14,256 nt of DNA, from NCBI GenBank assembly GCA_030636245.1, contig DAOVXI010000020.1:1-14256 (forward strand), written 5' to 3'. Both the position numbers and the translations under genes were made by a program. Under the pieces are notes generated by a model that was given only the letters and a program-made list of their open reading frames with translations, did not search any database and was not told the DNA's origin. This DNA comes from Deltaproteobacteria bacterium. Its GTDB lineage: Bacteria; Desulfobacterota; GWC2-55-46; DRQE01. The first letter of the stretch is position 1. Each line of letters opens with the position of its first letter. Positions 6,731-13,978 of this stretch are shown here, in pieces.

Positions 6731-8887
6731 TCATTTAACCTTTGCTTTTTCGGCCTTTCGCCTCAGTAGTTTCACCGTGTGCCGTGATATCCTCTCGGCC
6801 TTTGCCAGTATCTCTTTTATCATCTTTTTATCATCTTTATCAAACCCAGCTTTTCCAAGATAAGCATACGCAAAACGCACCAGATCGGTAGAGCTAAAAT
6901 TATCGCATATAAGGGCAGTGTATACCAGCTGAGAAAGATCCTTCACCACCCACTTTTTCCCGACCCTTTCTCTTTTCTGCACACGCTGAAGGTCGATCAG
7001 AAAAAGCTCGCCAGAGGCAGGTGTTATGAAAATATGCCCTAGATAGAAATCCTGATGGTTATACCCTGCGTCATGAAACCTCCTTGCAAGCCTTCCGACA
7101 TCCCCTATTACCTTCCTCTTCTCTTTTACACCATCTTTTCCCTTGGCCGCGAGAGTTGGAATATAATCCTCCACCCTGACACCATTATATATCTCTTCGG
7201 TCAAGGTCAGTGACTTTTGTAGGCCGCCCTCTTTTTTCTGACCATACGCAACCGGTGTCATAGTCAGAAAACCATCACGCAGAAGTGATATCATCATCTC
7301 CCACTCATTCCTGCCGTCTTCACTTCCTCGGGTGATCATGCTTTTGATCGAACGTTTTTGTATTCCGGTATGACGTTTTAAGTAGAATACCTTTAGACCA
7401 GCGTTCTTGTCCTTAACCTCAAACCTAACGACACTACGCTCTTCACGCTCAACCTCAAACTCTCCGCCTTCAAAGCCAAAAAGCTTCTCAAAGCCGCATA
7501 GCCCGTTCGAGGCAAGCACCTCCTCGAAAGCTTCACTTATGGTTATGCCGTCTATATCATTAAACTTAAGCTCCTTTATTGATACAGCACCTTTAACGGC
7601 CTCGGTCACCAGCACATCTTCTCTTATGAGAAAATCCTTTACCGTCCCAAAACCCAGGACCTTAGCGGTATTTAACCCGGCATCAGAAGCCTTCAATATT
7701 CCTTGAAGCTCTTTACTTAATGAAGTTCCAAAGACAGTACCCTTAAGCCTCCTTGGCCATGAGTTGTAAGCGACCCTTTTTATAAATACAGCTTCTCCTT
7801 CTCTTCTCTTTACCTTCCAGACCTCTTGCCTGCCGGGAACCCTTCTCACAAGCTCTCCCGGAACATTCAAAACGCTATCCTGTTCCGTAAGATCATCAAC
7901 ACTGCTCCAAACAAGAGTGTGCCTCACAAGAGGTGTCATGACACCTGTCCCGCCCCTGAGCCCCCAGTTGGTCGGCCTCCCAAAAAGGTGCCAACAAAGG
8001 ATCATCAGGTTTAACGCAAGCTTGTTCCTTTGTTTTGAGAGAGCGAAGAATGTAACAATGTTCAGAGTGAGAAGAAGAATTATATTAACAGTAAGTTTTG
8101 CTATGAGACCGACAAAGAGCGCAGTATTCGTTAGAGCTCCATAATGCTTTCTAAAAAACATATTCCTTGAGATCCAGTACTCAATTCTTGCGCGGGTGTT
8201 AACCTTCTTAGCGCTTTTTCCCTGAGAATGAAAAATCCTAATTCCGGGATGATGCAACACCTTCCAGCCCGCTTGCCTTAATCGCAAACAAAGGTCAGTT
8301 TCTTCAAGAAAGAAAAAGAAGCTTTCATCAAAAGTGGAGACATCATCCAGCGCTTCTTTCCTTACAAAGATAGCCGCACCGACAACGCTATCTACCTCTT
8401 TGGGAGAAGTGAAGTTATGCTCCTTACCGGGATACCTTGAAGGAAATAACTTTCTTAAAAGACTTTTATTAAGCAGCTCGGTTGCAATGGTTGGGGTGTT
8501 GGCGATAGAGTTCTGAAGTGTGCAGTCTTCATTTAAAAGCTGCACTCCAACAAGACCTGCTCTCGGGTTTTCATCAAGATATGCCACAGCGTCACTTATA
8601 GCACCGTCGGTTACGATCGTATCACTATTTAAGAAAAGGACATACCTTCCAACGGTAGATCCCAACGCTCTGTTGTTGGCCCTGCCAAAGCCGAGGTTGG
8701 CTCCGTTCTCAATGATACGCACTTCCGGCAGGACTTCTCTTATGGCCTCAACACTTCCATCAATACTTCCATTATCAGAGACAATGACCTCAAAGGAAAT
8801 ACCTTTCGTGAACTTGTAAATAGAGACAAGACACTTAAGGATATCCTCCCTGGTGTTCCAGTTTACTATGATTATGCTAATATCCAT
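6731..8887 (-). CDS. GT2 glycosyltransferase fused to WaaP-like LPS core kinase (extra N-lobe-like segment between)
   Basis: A 718-residue composite protein. Residues 1-310 form a rhamnosyl/WcaA-type GT2: IIIVNWNTRED at 5-15, NLGFGRANN at 64-72, the nucleotide-sugar NSD at 87-89, and LEETDLCLR at 194-202 with the acidic catalytic region. A hydrophobic segment follows at about 253-283. Residues 346-442 look like a protein-kinase N-lobe (beta-strand lysine candidate K370 in VFIKR; VLVTEAV at 425-431) but no catalytic loop follows. Residues 480-580 form a second N-lobe (K504 in FYLKR; LTLTEEI at 560-566) that continues into a full C-lobe: FHDAGYNHQDFYLGHIF at 604-620 and LIDLQRVQKRER at 630-641. 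These match the WaaP/RfaP heptose kinase motifs around its catalytic Asp (D162 in E. coli), here D613, with D632 as the metal-binding Asp. Likely role: add a sugar and phosphorylate an LPS core sugar at the inner membrane. The start ATG is one base after the previous stop. Confidence 0.88.
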   Translation of the reverse strand: MDISIIIVNWNTREDILKCLVSIYKFTKGISFEVIVSDNGSIDGSVEAIREVLPEVRIIENGANLGFGRANNRALGSTVGRYVLFLNSDTIVTDGAISDAVAYLDENPRAGLVGVQLLNEDCTLQNSIANTPTIATELLNKSLLRKLFPSRYPGKEHNFTSPKEVDSVVGAAIFVRKEALDDVSTFDESFFFFLEETDLCLRLRQAGWKVLHHPGIRIFHSQGKSAKKVNTRARIEYWISRNMFFRKHYGALTNTALFVGLIAKLTVNIILLLTLNIVTFFALSKQRNKLALNLMILCWHLFGRPTNWGLRGGTGVMTPLVRHTLVWSSVDDLTEQDSVLNVPGELVRRVPGRQEVWKVKRREGEAVFIKRVAYNSWPRRLKGTVFGTSLSKELQGILKASDAGLNTAKVLGFGTVKDFLIREDVLVTEAVKGAVSIKELKFNDIDGITISEAFEEVLASNGLCGFEKLFGFEGGEFEVEREERSVVRFEVKDKNAGLKVFYLKRHTGIQKRSIKSMITRGSEDGRNEWEMMISLLRDGFLTMTPVAYGQKKEGGLQKSLTLTEEIYNGVRVEDYIPTLAAKGKDGVKEKRKVIGDVGRLARRFHDAGYNHQDFYLGHIFITPASGELFLIDLQRVQKRERVGKKWVVKDLSQLVYTALICDNFSSTDLVRFAYAYLGKAGFDKDDKKMIKEILAKAERISRHTVKLLRRKAEKAKVK

Positions 8888-8888
8888 A

Positions 8889-9776
8889 TTATTTGATGAA
8901 GCTTATAAGGTAACGCCTAAGAAAACGACCCTTAAATAAAGCCATTGGGTTATAGCCAAGCGAGTCATAAAAATATCCTCTAAACTTTTTCATGAGCCCG
9001 GCCTTATATGCCATGAGCGCCAGTGAAAGATACTGCTCAGCGTAAAGTTTCTTTTTCACATTAAGGATTTTTTGGCTGAGCCCCTTCGTAGTAAACAAAA
9101 CATCCATGGCCCTAACGCCTTGCGTCAAAACTTTTTCATATGAAGCTCGCTCTCGCTCGCCGTGAGAACGCACAACACATGTGTACTCACCGCAGAAGTA
9201 GAACTTAAGAATGGAGGTAAGCCTTAAGTGAAGCTCTATATCCTCAAAGTTGGTTATCTCCTCGCTATACATTCCATGCTTCAACATCGCTTCTCTCTTT
9301 ATCATAAAACAATCGTTGTTCAAGAACCTGTCCTTCATATAGGCATCAAATATATCTCCTTCAGGCCACTTCCTCTCAGCCATATACCTGGTCTTGCCTT
9401 CTTCATTCTCTTTAAGTGTCAATCCATAGACCGCGTCTGCGTTATCGTGACTATCAAAACATGTGAGCATAGCCTTTACAGCGCCTTTGCAAAAAAGATC
9501 GTCTGAGTCCAGCATCATCAGGTACTCACCCTTTGACTCTCTTATCCCATAGTTTCTTGCTACACACTTATCTTTGTTTTTCTGGTAAAGATACTTTATA
9601 CTTGCGCCGTATTTTCCAGCAAGGAACTCCTTTGTCCCATCCGTGCTTCCATCATCCACAACAATGCACTCTATATTACCGTAGTCCTGTGCCAATACAC
9701 TCTCAACCGCTTCAGCGACAAAGCTCCGCCTGTTATAACTCGGTATTATAACGCTAACGCACGGAGTATCAGCCAT
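8889..9776 (-). CDS. GT2 family glycosyltransferase
   Basis: A 295-residue GT-A fold glycosyltransferase, family 2, acting in the cytoplasm or at the inner-membrane face on LPS core or O-chain sugars; donor and acceptor are unknown. Visible motifs: VSVIIPSYNRR at 7-17, VVDDGSTDGT at 39-48, the CVARNYGI helix at 71-78, LDSDD at 89-93 (metal and UDP/GDP-sugar binding), and NFEDIELHLRL at 176-186 carrying the catalytic ED pair. The C-terminal 100 residues are basic and lack clear membrane spans, consistent with peripheral membrane binding. The ATG at 9774-9776 is chosen because AAGG lies eight bases upstream; a GTG directly before it (9777-9779) would add one residue. It overlaps the end of the GT4 gene by eight bases and stops one base before the next gene. 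Confidence 0.9.
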   Translation of the reverse strand: MADTPCVSVIIPSYNRRSFVAEAVESVLAQDYGNIECIVVDDGSTDGTKEFLAGKYGASIKYLYQKNKDKCVARNYGIRESKGEYLMMLDSDDLFCKGAVKAMLTCFDSHDNADAVYGLTLKENEEGKTRYMAERKWPEGDIFDAYMKDRFLNNDCFMIKREAMLKHGMYSEEITNFEDIELHLRLTSILKFYFCGEYTCVVRSHGERERASYEKVLTQGVRAMDVLFTTKGLSQKILNVKKKLYAEQYLSLALMAYKAGLMKKFRGYFYDSLGYNPMALFKGRFLRRYLISFIK

Positions 9777-10908
9777 CACGGCGACCTTTTTCCTTTACTA
9801 CCTCCTCACAAACCTCTATAAGTTCACCGACGGTTCGCTCCCAGGTAAGCCCTTTAATAAACTCGTGCGCCTTAATACCCATTGCTTCCCTGTGTTTCTT
9901 ATCCGTAAGCTTATTAAAAAATCGAGCTAAAGCTTCGTGATCATCCCACTCATCCAGGATATAACCACTCACGCCATCCTCTATAAACTCGGACGCACCA
10001 TTACTCTTGGTCGTTATCATAGGGAGCGCGCAGGCCATTGCCTCATGACAAACCCCGGCGCACGCGTCATACTGTGTGGGCAGAACAGAAAAATCAGCTG
10101 CTCCATAATATAGCCCGGGCTTATTAACCTGTCCTGCAAAATATATTCGTCCTTTCTCGATCCCCAACGACTCTGCCTTTTTCTTATACTTTGCGATACT
10201 GCCCCGCCCGACAACAATAAGTTTTACACTCTTCTCTACCACCATGGCCCTAAGTATCGTATCGAGCCCTTTGCGCGGCCAGTTTGTCGAGACAAAGATA
10301 CCCACGATATCATCATCACCAAAGCCACATTCTTTTCTCACTTCAACTCTAGAGCTTTTCACCTCTGGATTAAAGTCCTCGTGATCAACACCGTTGTAAA
10401 CGGTACGCACCTTGAGCTCACTACCGAAGTACCTGTGCATATGTCCCTTTACAAGATCGGAGTTTGTGACGATGTAGCGGTGGTTGCCTTTTTTCAGGAT
10501 ATTTTTTTCAAGCCAGTCATTAACGGCGTGCACGGGATTAATAAGGGTCTTAAGCTTTCTCTTGATTCCTGTGCCGAAGCGAAGCCTCATCCAATGCTCA
10601 TGCACCCCACCGCCGGCCCAGTATATATCCGTTGGGAAAAACTGAGTTAACCCGAAGACAACGTCGAAGTCCTTTCCCTTAAGCTCAGCGTTAACAATAT
10701 CATTAAAGCGGTACCTTCTCTTTGCTGAGGAGAAACCCTCTCCGGTATCGATTTTAATGAGCTCAGGTCCTGCCTCGCCCTCTATCATCTCGGCAAAGAC
10801 CGTTACCTTATGTCCGGCTTTACGCAGAGCATTGCTAAGCTCTACCGTAACCCTTTCAGCTCCTCCCCAACTCAGAGAGTAACCTCTGCTAACAAGTGCT
10901 ATCTTCAT
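9769..10908 (-). CDS. GT4 family glycosyltransferase, WaaG-like (LPS core)
   Basis: A 379-residue GT-B retaining glycosyltransferase of family 4. The N-terminal acceptor domain begins MKIALVSRGYSLSWGGAERV (1-20), with the glycine-rich GGAE typical of the family, and DIYWAGGGVHEHWMRLRFG (94-112) resembles the corresponding segment of WaaG. The donor domain has FVSTNWPRKGLD at 205-216 with the phosphate-contacting R212/K213, VVGRG at 232-236, and YDACAGVCHEAMACALPMIT at 280-299. That last segment contains the acidic E-x7-E-like site as D281/E289. WaaG adds the first outer-core glucose to heptose; that exact activity is inferred here. An upstream in-frame ATG at 10938 would overlap the acyltransferase by 28 bases. 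The ATG at 10906-10908 is preferred because AGG lies six bases before it and the protein then starts exactly at the usual beta-strand. Confidence 0.88.
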   Translation of the reverse strand: MKIALVSRGYSLSWGGAERVTVELSNALRKAGHKVTVFAEMIEGEAGPELIKIDTGEGFSSAKRRYRFNDIVNAELKGKDFDVVFGLTQFFPTDIYWAGGGVHEHWMRLRFGTGIKRKLKTLINPVHAVNDWLEKNILKKGNHRYIVTNSDLVKGHMHRYFGSELKVRTVYNGVDHEDFNPEVKSSRVEVRKECGFGDDDIVGIFVSTNWPRKGLDTILRAMVVEKSVKLIVVGRGSIAKYKKKAESLGIEKGRIYFAGQVNKPGLYYGAADFSVLPTQYDACAGVCHEAMACALPMITTKSNGASEFIEDGVSGYILDEWDDHEALARFFNKLTDKKHREAMGIKAHEFIKGLTWERTVGELIEVCEEVVKEKGRRDG

Positions 10909-10910
10909 TC

Positions 10911-11795
10911 TTAACCTGCATTCTTTCGTCTTACCCATCTAGAGTGAAACCAGAACCACTGCTCGGGGTTTCTTCGGATGAAGTTCTCAATTGAGCTAGT
11001 AAATATCTGAGTCATCTCTGCTACGTCCTCTTCCTTGTTGCCGGATGGAGTAAAGCTAACGGCTTTGTCACAAACCACTTTATGGTAAGGGCCATTCATT
11101 CTTGATATTGATACGGGAACAACGGTTGCATCAGTTTTAAGAGCTATCCCGGCCAGCCCCTTGCTTGTCATGGCTTTCCTGCCGAAGAACTCGCACTCTA
11201 CCCCCTCTTTCACAGCCGCCCTCTGATCCAGGAGTATGCTAAGTATCTTTCCATCCTCAAGCACCCTCAACATCTTTCTGAGCGCTCCTTTTTTTTCTAT
11301 TATCTTATTGCCGGCTCTTGTGCGTAACCTTGTCACATAGTGGTTGATATGTGTGTTGTCGATGGGTCTAACGACGATGTTCAGAGGATAGCCTTTAAGA
11401 GCAAGCGCTATCAAAAGCATCTCCCAGTTGCCGTGGTGAGCCATAAGCGCGACCGTGCCGCCGTTCTTAAGCGCATTGTCAAGATTACCGAGTCCTTCAA
11501 AGGTTATGTATTTATCCACATACTCTTTGTCCATGCGATGAAGTCTGGCATACTCAATAAGGCTCATACCGAAGTGTTGATACATGCGCCTTAGCATATG
11601 GTTCACTCCCGCTTCATCAAGCTCAGCCTTGTAAGCATTTCTAATGTTATAAAAAACGAGCCTCTTTCGTTTTACAGGCAATAGACACACGAGTGCTCCC
11701 ATAATCCTTCCAGCCCATAAAGCGAAGCCTAGCGGAAGAATTCCTGTGACAAAACAAAAAGCTCTAAAGAACAAATATAGTATTACTTCACTCAT
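10911..11795 (-). CDS. Lipid A biosynthesis acyltransferase, LpxL/HtrB family
   Basis: A membrane-associated LPLAT-superfamily enzyme of 294 residues, expected to transfer a secondary acyl chain from acyl-ACP to a Kdo-lipid A precursor. An N-terminal hydrophobic segment (about 4-40) anchors it in the inner membrane. The catalytic HX4(D/E) motif is HHGNWE at 120-125; supporting motifs are NIRNAY at 50-55, LDQRA at 189-193, FFGRKAMTSKG at 203-213 and the C-terminal PEQWFWFHSRW at 277-287, all characteristic of the family. No acidic or basic catalytic residue looks lost. It lies 18 bases after the Trm112-like gene and two bases before the GT4 gene, so lipid A acylation and core sugar addition are co-transcribed. 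LpxL and LpxM cannot be told apart from the sequence alone. Confidence 0.93.
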   Translation of the reverse strand: MSEVILYLFFRAFCFVTGILPLGFALWAGRIMGALVCLLPVKRKRLVFYNIRNAYKAELDEAGVNHMLRRMYQHFGMSLIEYARLHRMDKEYVDKYITFEGLGNLDNALKNGGTVALMAHHGNWEMLLIALALKGYPLNIVVRPIDNTHINHYVTRLRTRAGNKIIEKKGALRKMLRVLEDGKILSILLDQRAAVKEGVECEFFGRKAMTSKGLAGIALKTDATVVPVSISRMNGPYHKVVCDKAVSFTPSGNKEEDVAEMTQIFTSSIENFIRRNPEQWFWFHSRWVRRKNAG

Positions 11796-11813
11796 ATAAA
11801 AAACTCAGAGTAC

Positions 11814-11981
11814 TCAGCCGATTTTTTTGGCTTCATTTACGAGCATAACGGGTATGCCGTCTTTTATTGGATACGCCAGTTTACAACTCTCGCAAACAAT
11901 GCCCTCACCTTCGTCATGCACAAGTGATCCCTTGCAGCTTGGGCAGACCAATACCTTCAACAACTCCTCATCCAACTTCAT
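11814..11981 (-). CDS. Trm112-like small zinc-binding protein (UPF0434/YcaR family)
   Basis: A 55-residue protein read on the - strand from the ATG at 11979-11981 to the TGA at 11814-11816. It begins MKLDEELLKVLVCPSCKGSL (1-20) and has two CxxC pairs (C13/C16 and C30/C33), a zinc-ribbon layout. The ending YPIKDGIPVML at 37-47 is the hallmark of the UPF0434/Trm112 family. Eukaryotic Trm112 is an activator subunit of methyltransferases; the role of the small bacterial homologues is not settled. In E. coli the homologue ycaR sits between lpxK and kdsB, so an LPS neighbourhood recurs here. A strong GGAGG lies five bases before the ATG. It fits between UPF0104 (21-base gap) and the acyltransferase (18-base gap). 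Confidence 0.92.
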   Translation of the reverse strand: MKLDEELLKVLVCPSCKGSLVHDEGEGIVCESCKLAYPIKDGIPVMLVNEAKKIG

Positions 11982-12002
11982 AAAAACCTCCGATAATTTT
12001 AC

Positions 12003-12995
12003 TTAAACTTCTTTGCCAAGCGAAGCCATGTCATCTTCCAGCTTCTTTACTTTTTTGCCTGCCCTCAGAAACTCAACACCTCCGGCCAGGCTAACCAAAA
12101 CAATAATAACGAACAAAAGAAGCGATAATGCCATTGCCTCTTCACTTGTAGCACCGGCCCTTGAGAAGAAGAAAACAAAGGCCGCCTCTCTCACACCCGC
12201 ACCGGCAAGCGTTATCGGCAACATGGCTACGGCAATAGACAAAGGAATGAAAAGAAAATAATAGAATGGACTGATGGTTATCCCAATAGAGGCACCGAGA
12301 ACAATATATGCGCCTATTATGCAGAACTGAACCAGAAAAGAGATACCGTATGCTTTTAAGACCCTGTCGCGAGCCTTGGAGTACTCCATAAATATTTCAT
12401 AAAAGCTCTCTATCTTTTTGTTCAACGAAAAGAGGTGAACCCTTAGCAGAAGCTTAACAAGCCAGGAGTGCAGAAACTTGATCCATATAAAGGCACTTGT
12501 CATAAGGAAGCTAACAACAAAGATAAAGAATAACGTGACGAATTTACCCCCACCCATCTCCATCAGCCCTCTATAACCGAAAACAAGTGAGATACTAACT
12601 ACGGTTATAATGGAAACTAAGCCCATGTACCTGTCCATGAATATGGATGCGATAGAGGAACTTCCCTTACCTGTCTCTCTGTATAGGTAGACACCTTTAA
12701 CAACATCCCCTCCAATAAGCGAGGGAAGGAAGTTGTTAAAGAAAATGCCTATAAAATAAAATGAAAGTAGCTTCAGGTAAGGCACCTCCGCGTCTTTTCG
12801 TAAGAGCACGGACCATCTGTAAGTTGATATCAACTGAGAAAGAATGAAGAGCAATGCGGCCAGGATAACGGCAACCGGGGTGACGCCCTTAACCACATCA
12901 AAAAAAGCTTCCATATCAATACTACGGAATAAAAAGAACAGTATCGCGGCACTGATCGCGATCTTTACCAGAGCTGTAACTATCTTACGCTGCAT
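12003..12995 (-). CDS. Lysylphosphatidylglycerol synthase TM-region / UPF0104 flippase-like membrane protein
   Basis: A polytopic inner-membrane protein of 330 residues, with roughly seven to eight hydrophobic segments starting at about 7, 40, 76, 127, 153, 217, 242 and 286. It belongs to the family of the membrane (flippase-like) half of MprF (PF03706-type, also called UPF0104 or AglD-like). Family motifs: FFNNFLPSLIGGDVVKGVYL at 85-104, FMDRYMGL at 119-126, and PITLAGAGVREAAF at 260-273. It lacks the soluble aminoacyl-transferase domain of MprF. Stand-alone versions are often found beside glycosyltransferases, and a role in lipid or lipid-linked sugar translocation is suspected but unproven. 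It starts three bases after the ArnC/GtrB-like GT2, so the two probably act together. The C-terminus is charged and cytoplasmic. Confidence 0.9.
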   Translation of the reverse strand: MQRKIVTALVKIAISAAILFFLFRSIDMEAFFDVVKGVTPVAVILAALLFILSQLISTYRWSVLLRKDAEVPYLKLLSFYFIGIFFNNFLPSLIGGDVVKGVYLYRETGKGSSSIASIFMDRYMGLVSIITVVSISLVFGYRGLMEMGGGKFVTLFFIFVVSFLMTSAFIWIKFLHSWLVKLLLRVHLFSLNKKIESFYEIFMEYSKARDRVLKAYGISFLVQFCIIGAYIVLGASIGITISPFYYFLFIPLSIAVAMLPITLAGAGVREAAFVFFFSRAGATSEEAMALSLLLFVIIVLVSLAGGVEFLRAGKKVKKLEDDMASLGKEV

Positions 12996-12998
12996 GGC

Positions 12999-13976
12999 TC
13001 AGGGTGTCTCGCCCTCTGTTGCCTTACCGCCCTTGGTAATACTCTTGACGTAAAAAACGGGCTTATCCTGACTTTCATGGTATATACGGGCAAGCATCTC
13101 GCCAAGGAGACCAAGGATAATGAGCTGAAACCCAAGGATGATAAGCAGCACACTCAAAAGCAGGAGCGGCCTTCCGCCTATATCGTGCCCAAGGATTATC
13201 TTTTCATAACTCAGTATCGCTCCGAAGAGAAAACCAAAAAAACCAAGCAGCAACCCCGCGGGGCCGAAGGCGTGGATAGGACGAGTAGAAAAACTCTGGA
13301 GAAACTTAACGGTAATAAGGTCCAGCACGACCCTTATAGTCCTTGATATGCCATACTTGCTTTGCCCCCACCTTCTTGCGTGATGGCGTGTAGGCACTTC
13401 AATTATCTTCGCACCGACCCAGCTCGCCAGAGCCGGAATGAACCTATGCATCTCTCCATACAGCCGTATGTTCTTAACAACATCCTTACGGTATGCCTTA
13501 AGTGTACAACCGTAGTCGTGGAGCTTGACCCCTGTGACCCAGCTTATAAGCCTGTTGGCGATAAAGCTTGGTAGCTTTCTCGAAAGCGCCGCATCCTGAC
13601 GGTCCTTACGCCACCCGCTCACAACATCGCAGTCCTTTATCTTCTCAAGCAACATTGGTATGTCTTCGGGATCATTCTGAAGGTCCGCATCCATTGTTAT
13701 GACAACATCACCTGTTGCGTACTTAAAGCCGGCGGCCATGGCCGCGGTTTGTCCGAAGTTACGCCTAAAACTTACAACAACAACGGTATCGTCCTTCTTA
13801 CCAAGCTCGTTTAACTTCTCCATCGTAGCGTCGGTGGAGCCGTCATCAATAAAGACCAGTTCATATGGCCTGTCCGTTGACTCCATAACAGGCTTTAGCG
13901 CCTTATATAACTCAGGGATACTCTCCTCCTCGTTATATATCGGTATTACTATGGATACGCTTTCCTTCATAGCCAT
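12999..13976 (-). CDS. Polyprenyl-phosphate glycosyltransferase, DPM1/GtrB/ArnC-like GT2
   Basis: Expected to move a sugar from a nucleotide donor onto undecaprenyl phosphate at the cytoplasmic face of the inner membrane. The 325-residue protein has the GT2 domain SIVIPIYNEEESIPELY at 8-24, FIDDGSTD at 42-49, FRRNFGQTAAMAAG at 70-83, TMDADLQNDPEDI at 94-106 (metal-binding DAD), the GCTLKAYR stretch at 156-163 and RRWGQSKYG at 201-209. Two C-terminal transmembrane helices follow at about 235-257 and 269-293, the GtrB/ArnC layout. The sugar (glucose, mannose, aminoarabinose or other) cannot be told. The ATG at 13974-13976 has AAGGAG five to six bases upstream; a second in-frame ATG two codons later is possible but further from it. 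It lies two bases after gmhB and three before UPF0104. Confidence 0.93.
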   Translation of the reverse strand: MAMKESVSIVIPIYNEEESIPELYKALKPVMESTDRPYELVFIDDGSTDATMEKLNELGKKDDTVVVVSFRRNFGQTAAMAAGFKYATGDVVITMDADLQNDPEDIPMLLEKIKDCDVVSGWRKDRQDAALSRKLPSFIANRLISWVTGVKLHDYGCTLKAYRKDVVKNIRLYGEMHRFIPALASWVGAKIIEVPTRHHARRWGQSKYGISRTIRVVLDLITVKFLQSFSTRPIHAFGPAGLLLGFFGFLFGAILSYEKIILGHDIGGRPLLLLSVLLIILGFQLIILGLLGEMLARIYHESQDKPVFYVKSITKGGKATEGETP

Positions 13977-13978
13977 TC

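Noticed and set aside
10909..10938. Longer ATG start for the GT4 gene, ten residues earlier
   Set aside because: It overlaps the acyltransferase by 28 bases and adds a non-homologous MGKTKECRLR; the ATG at 10908 has its own ribosome binding site and begins at the family's first beta-strand.
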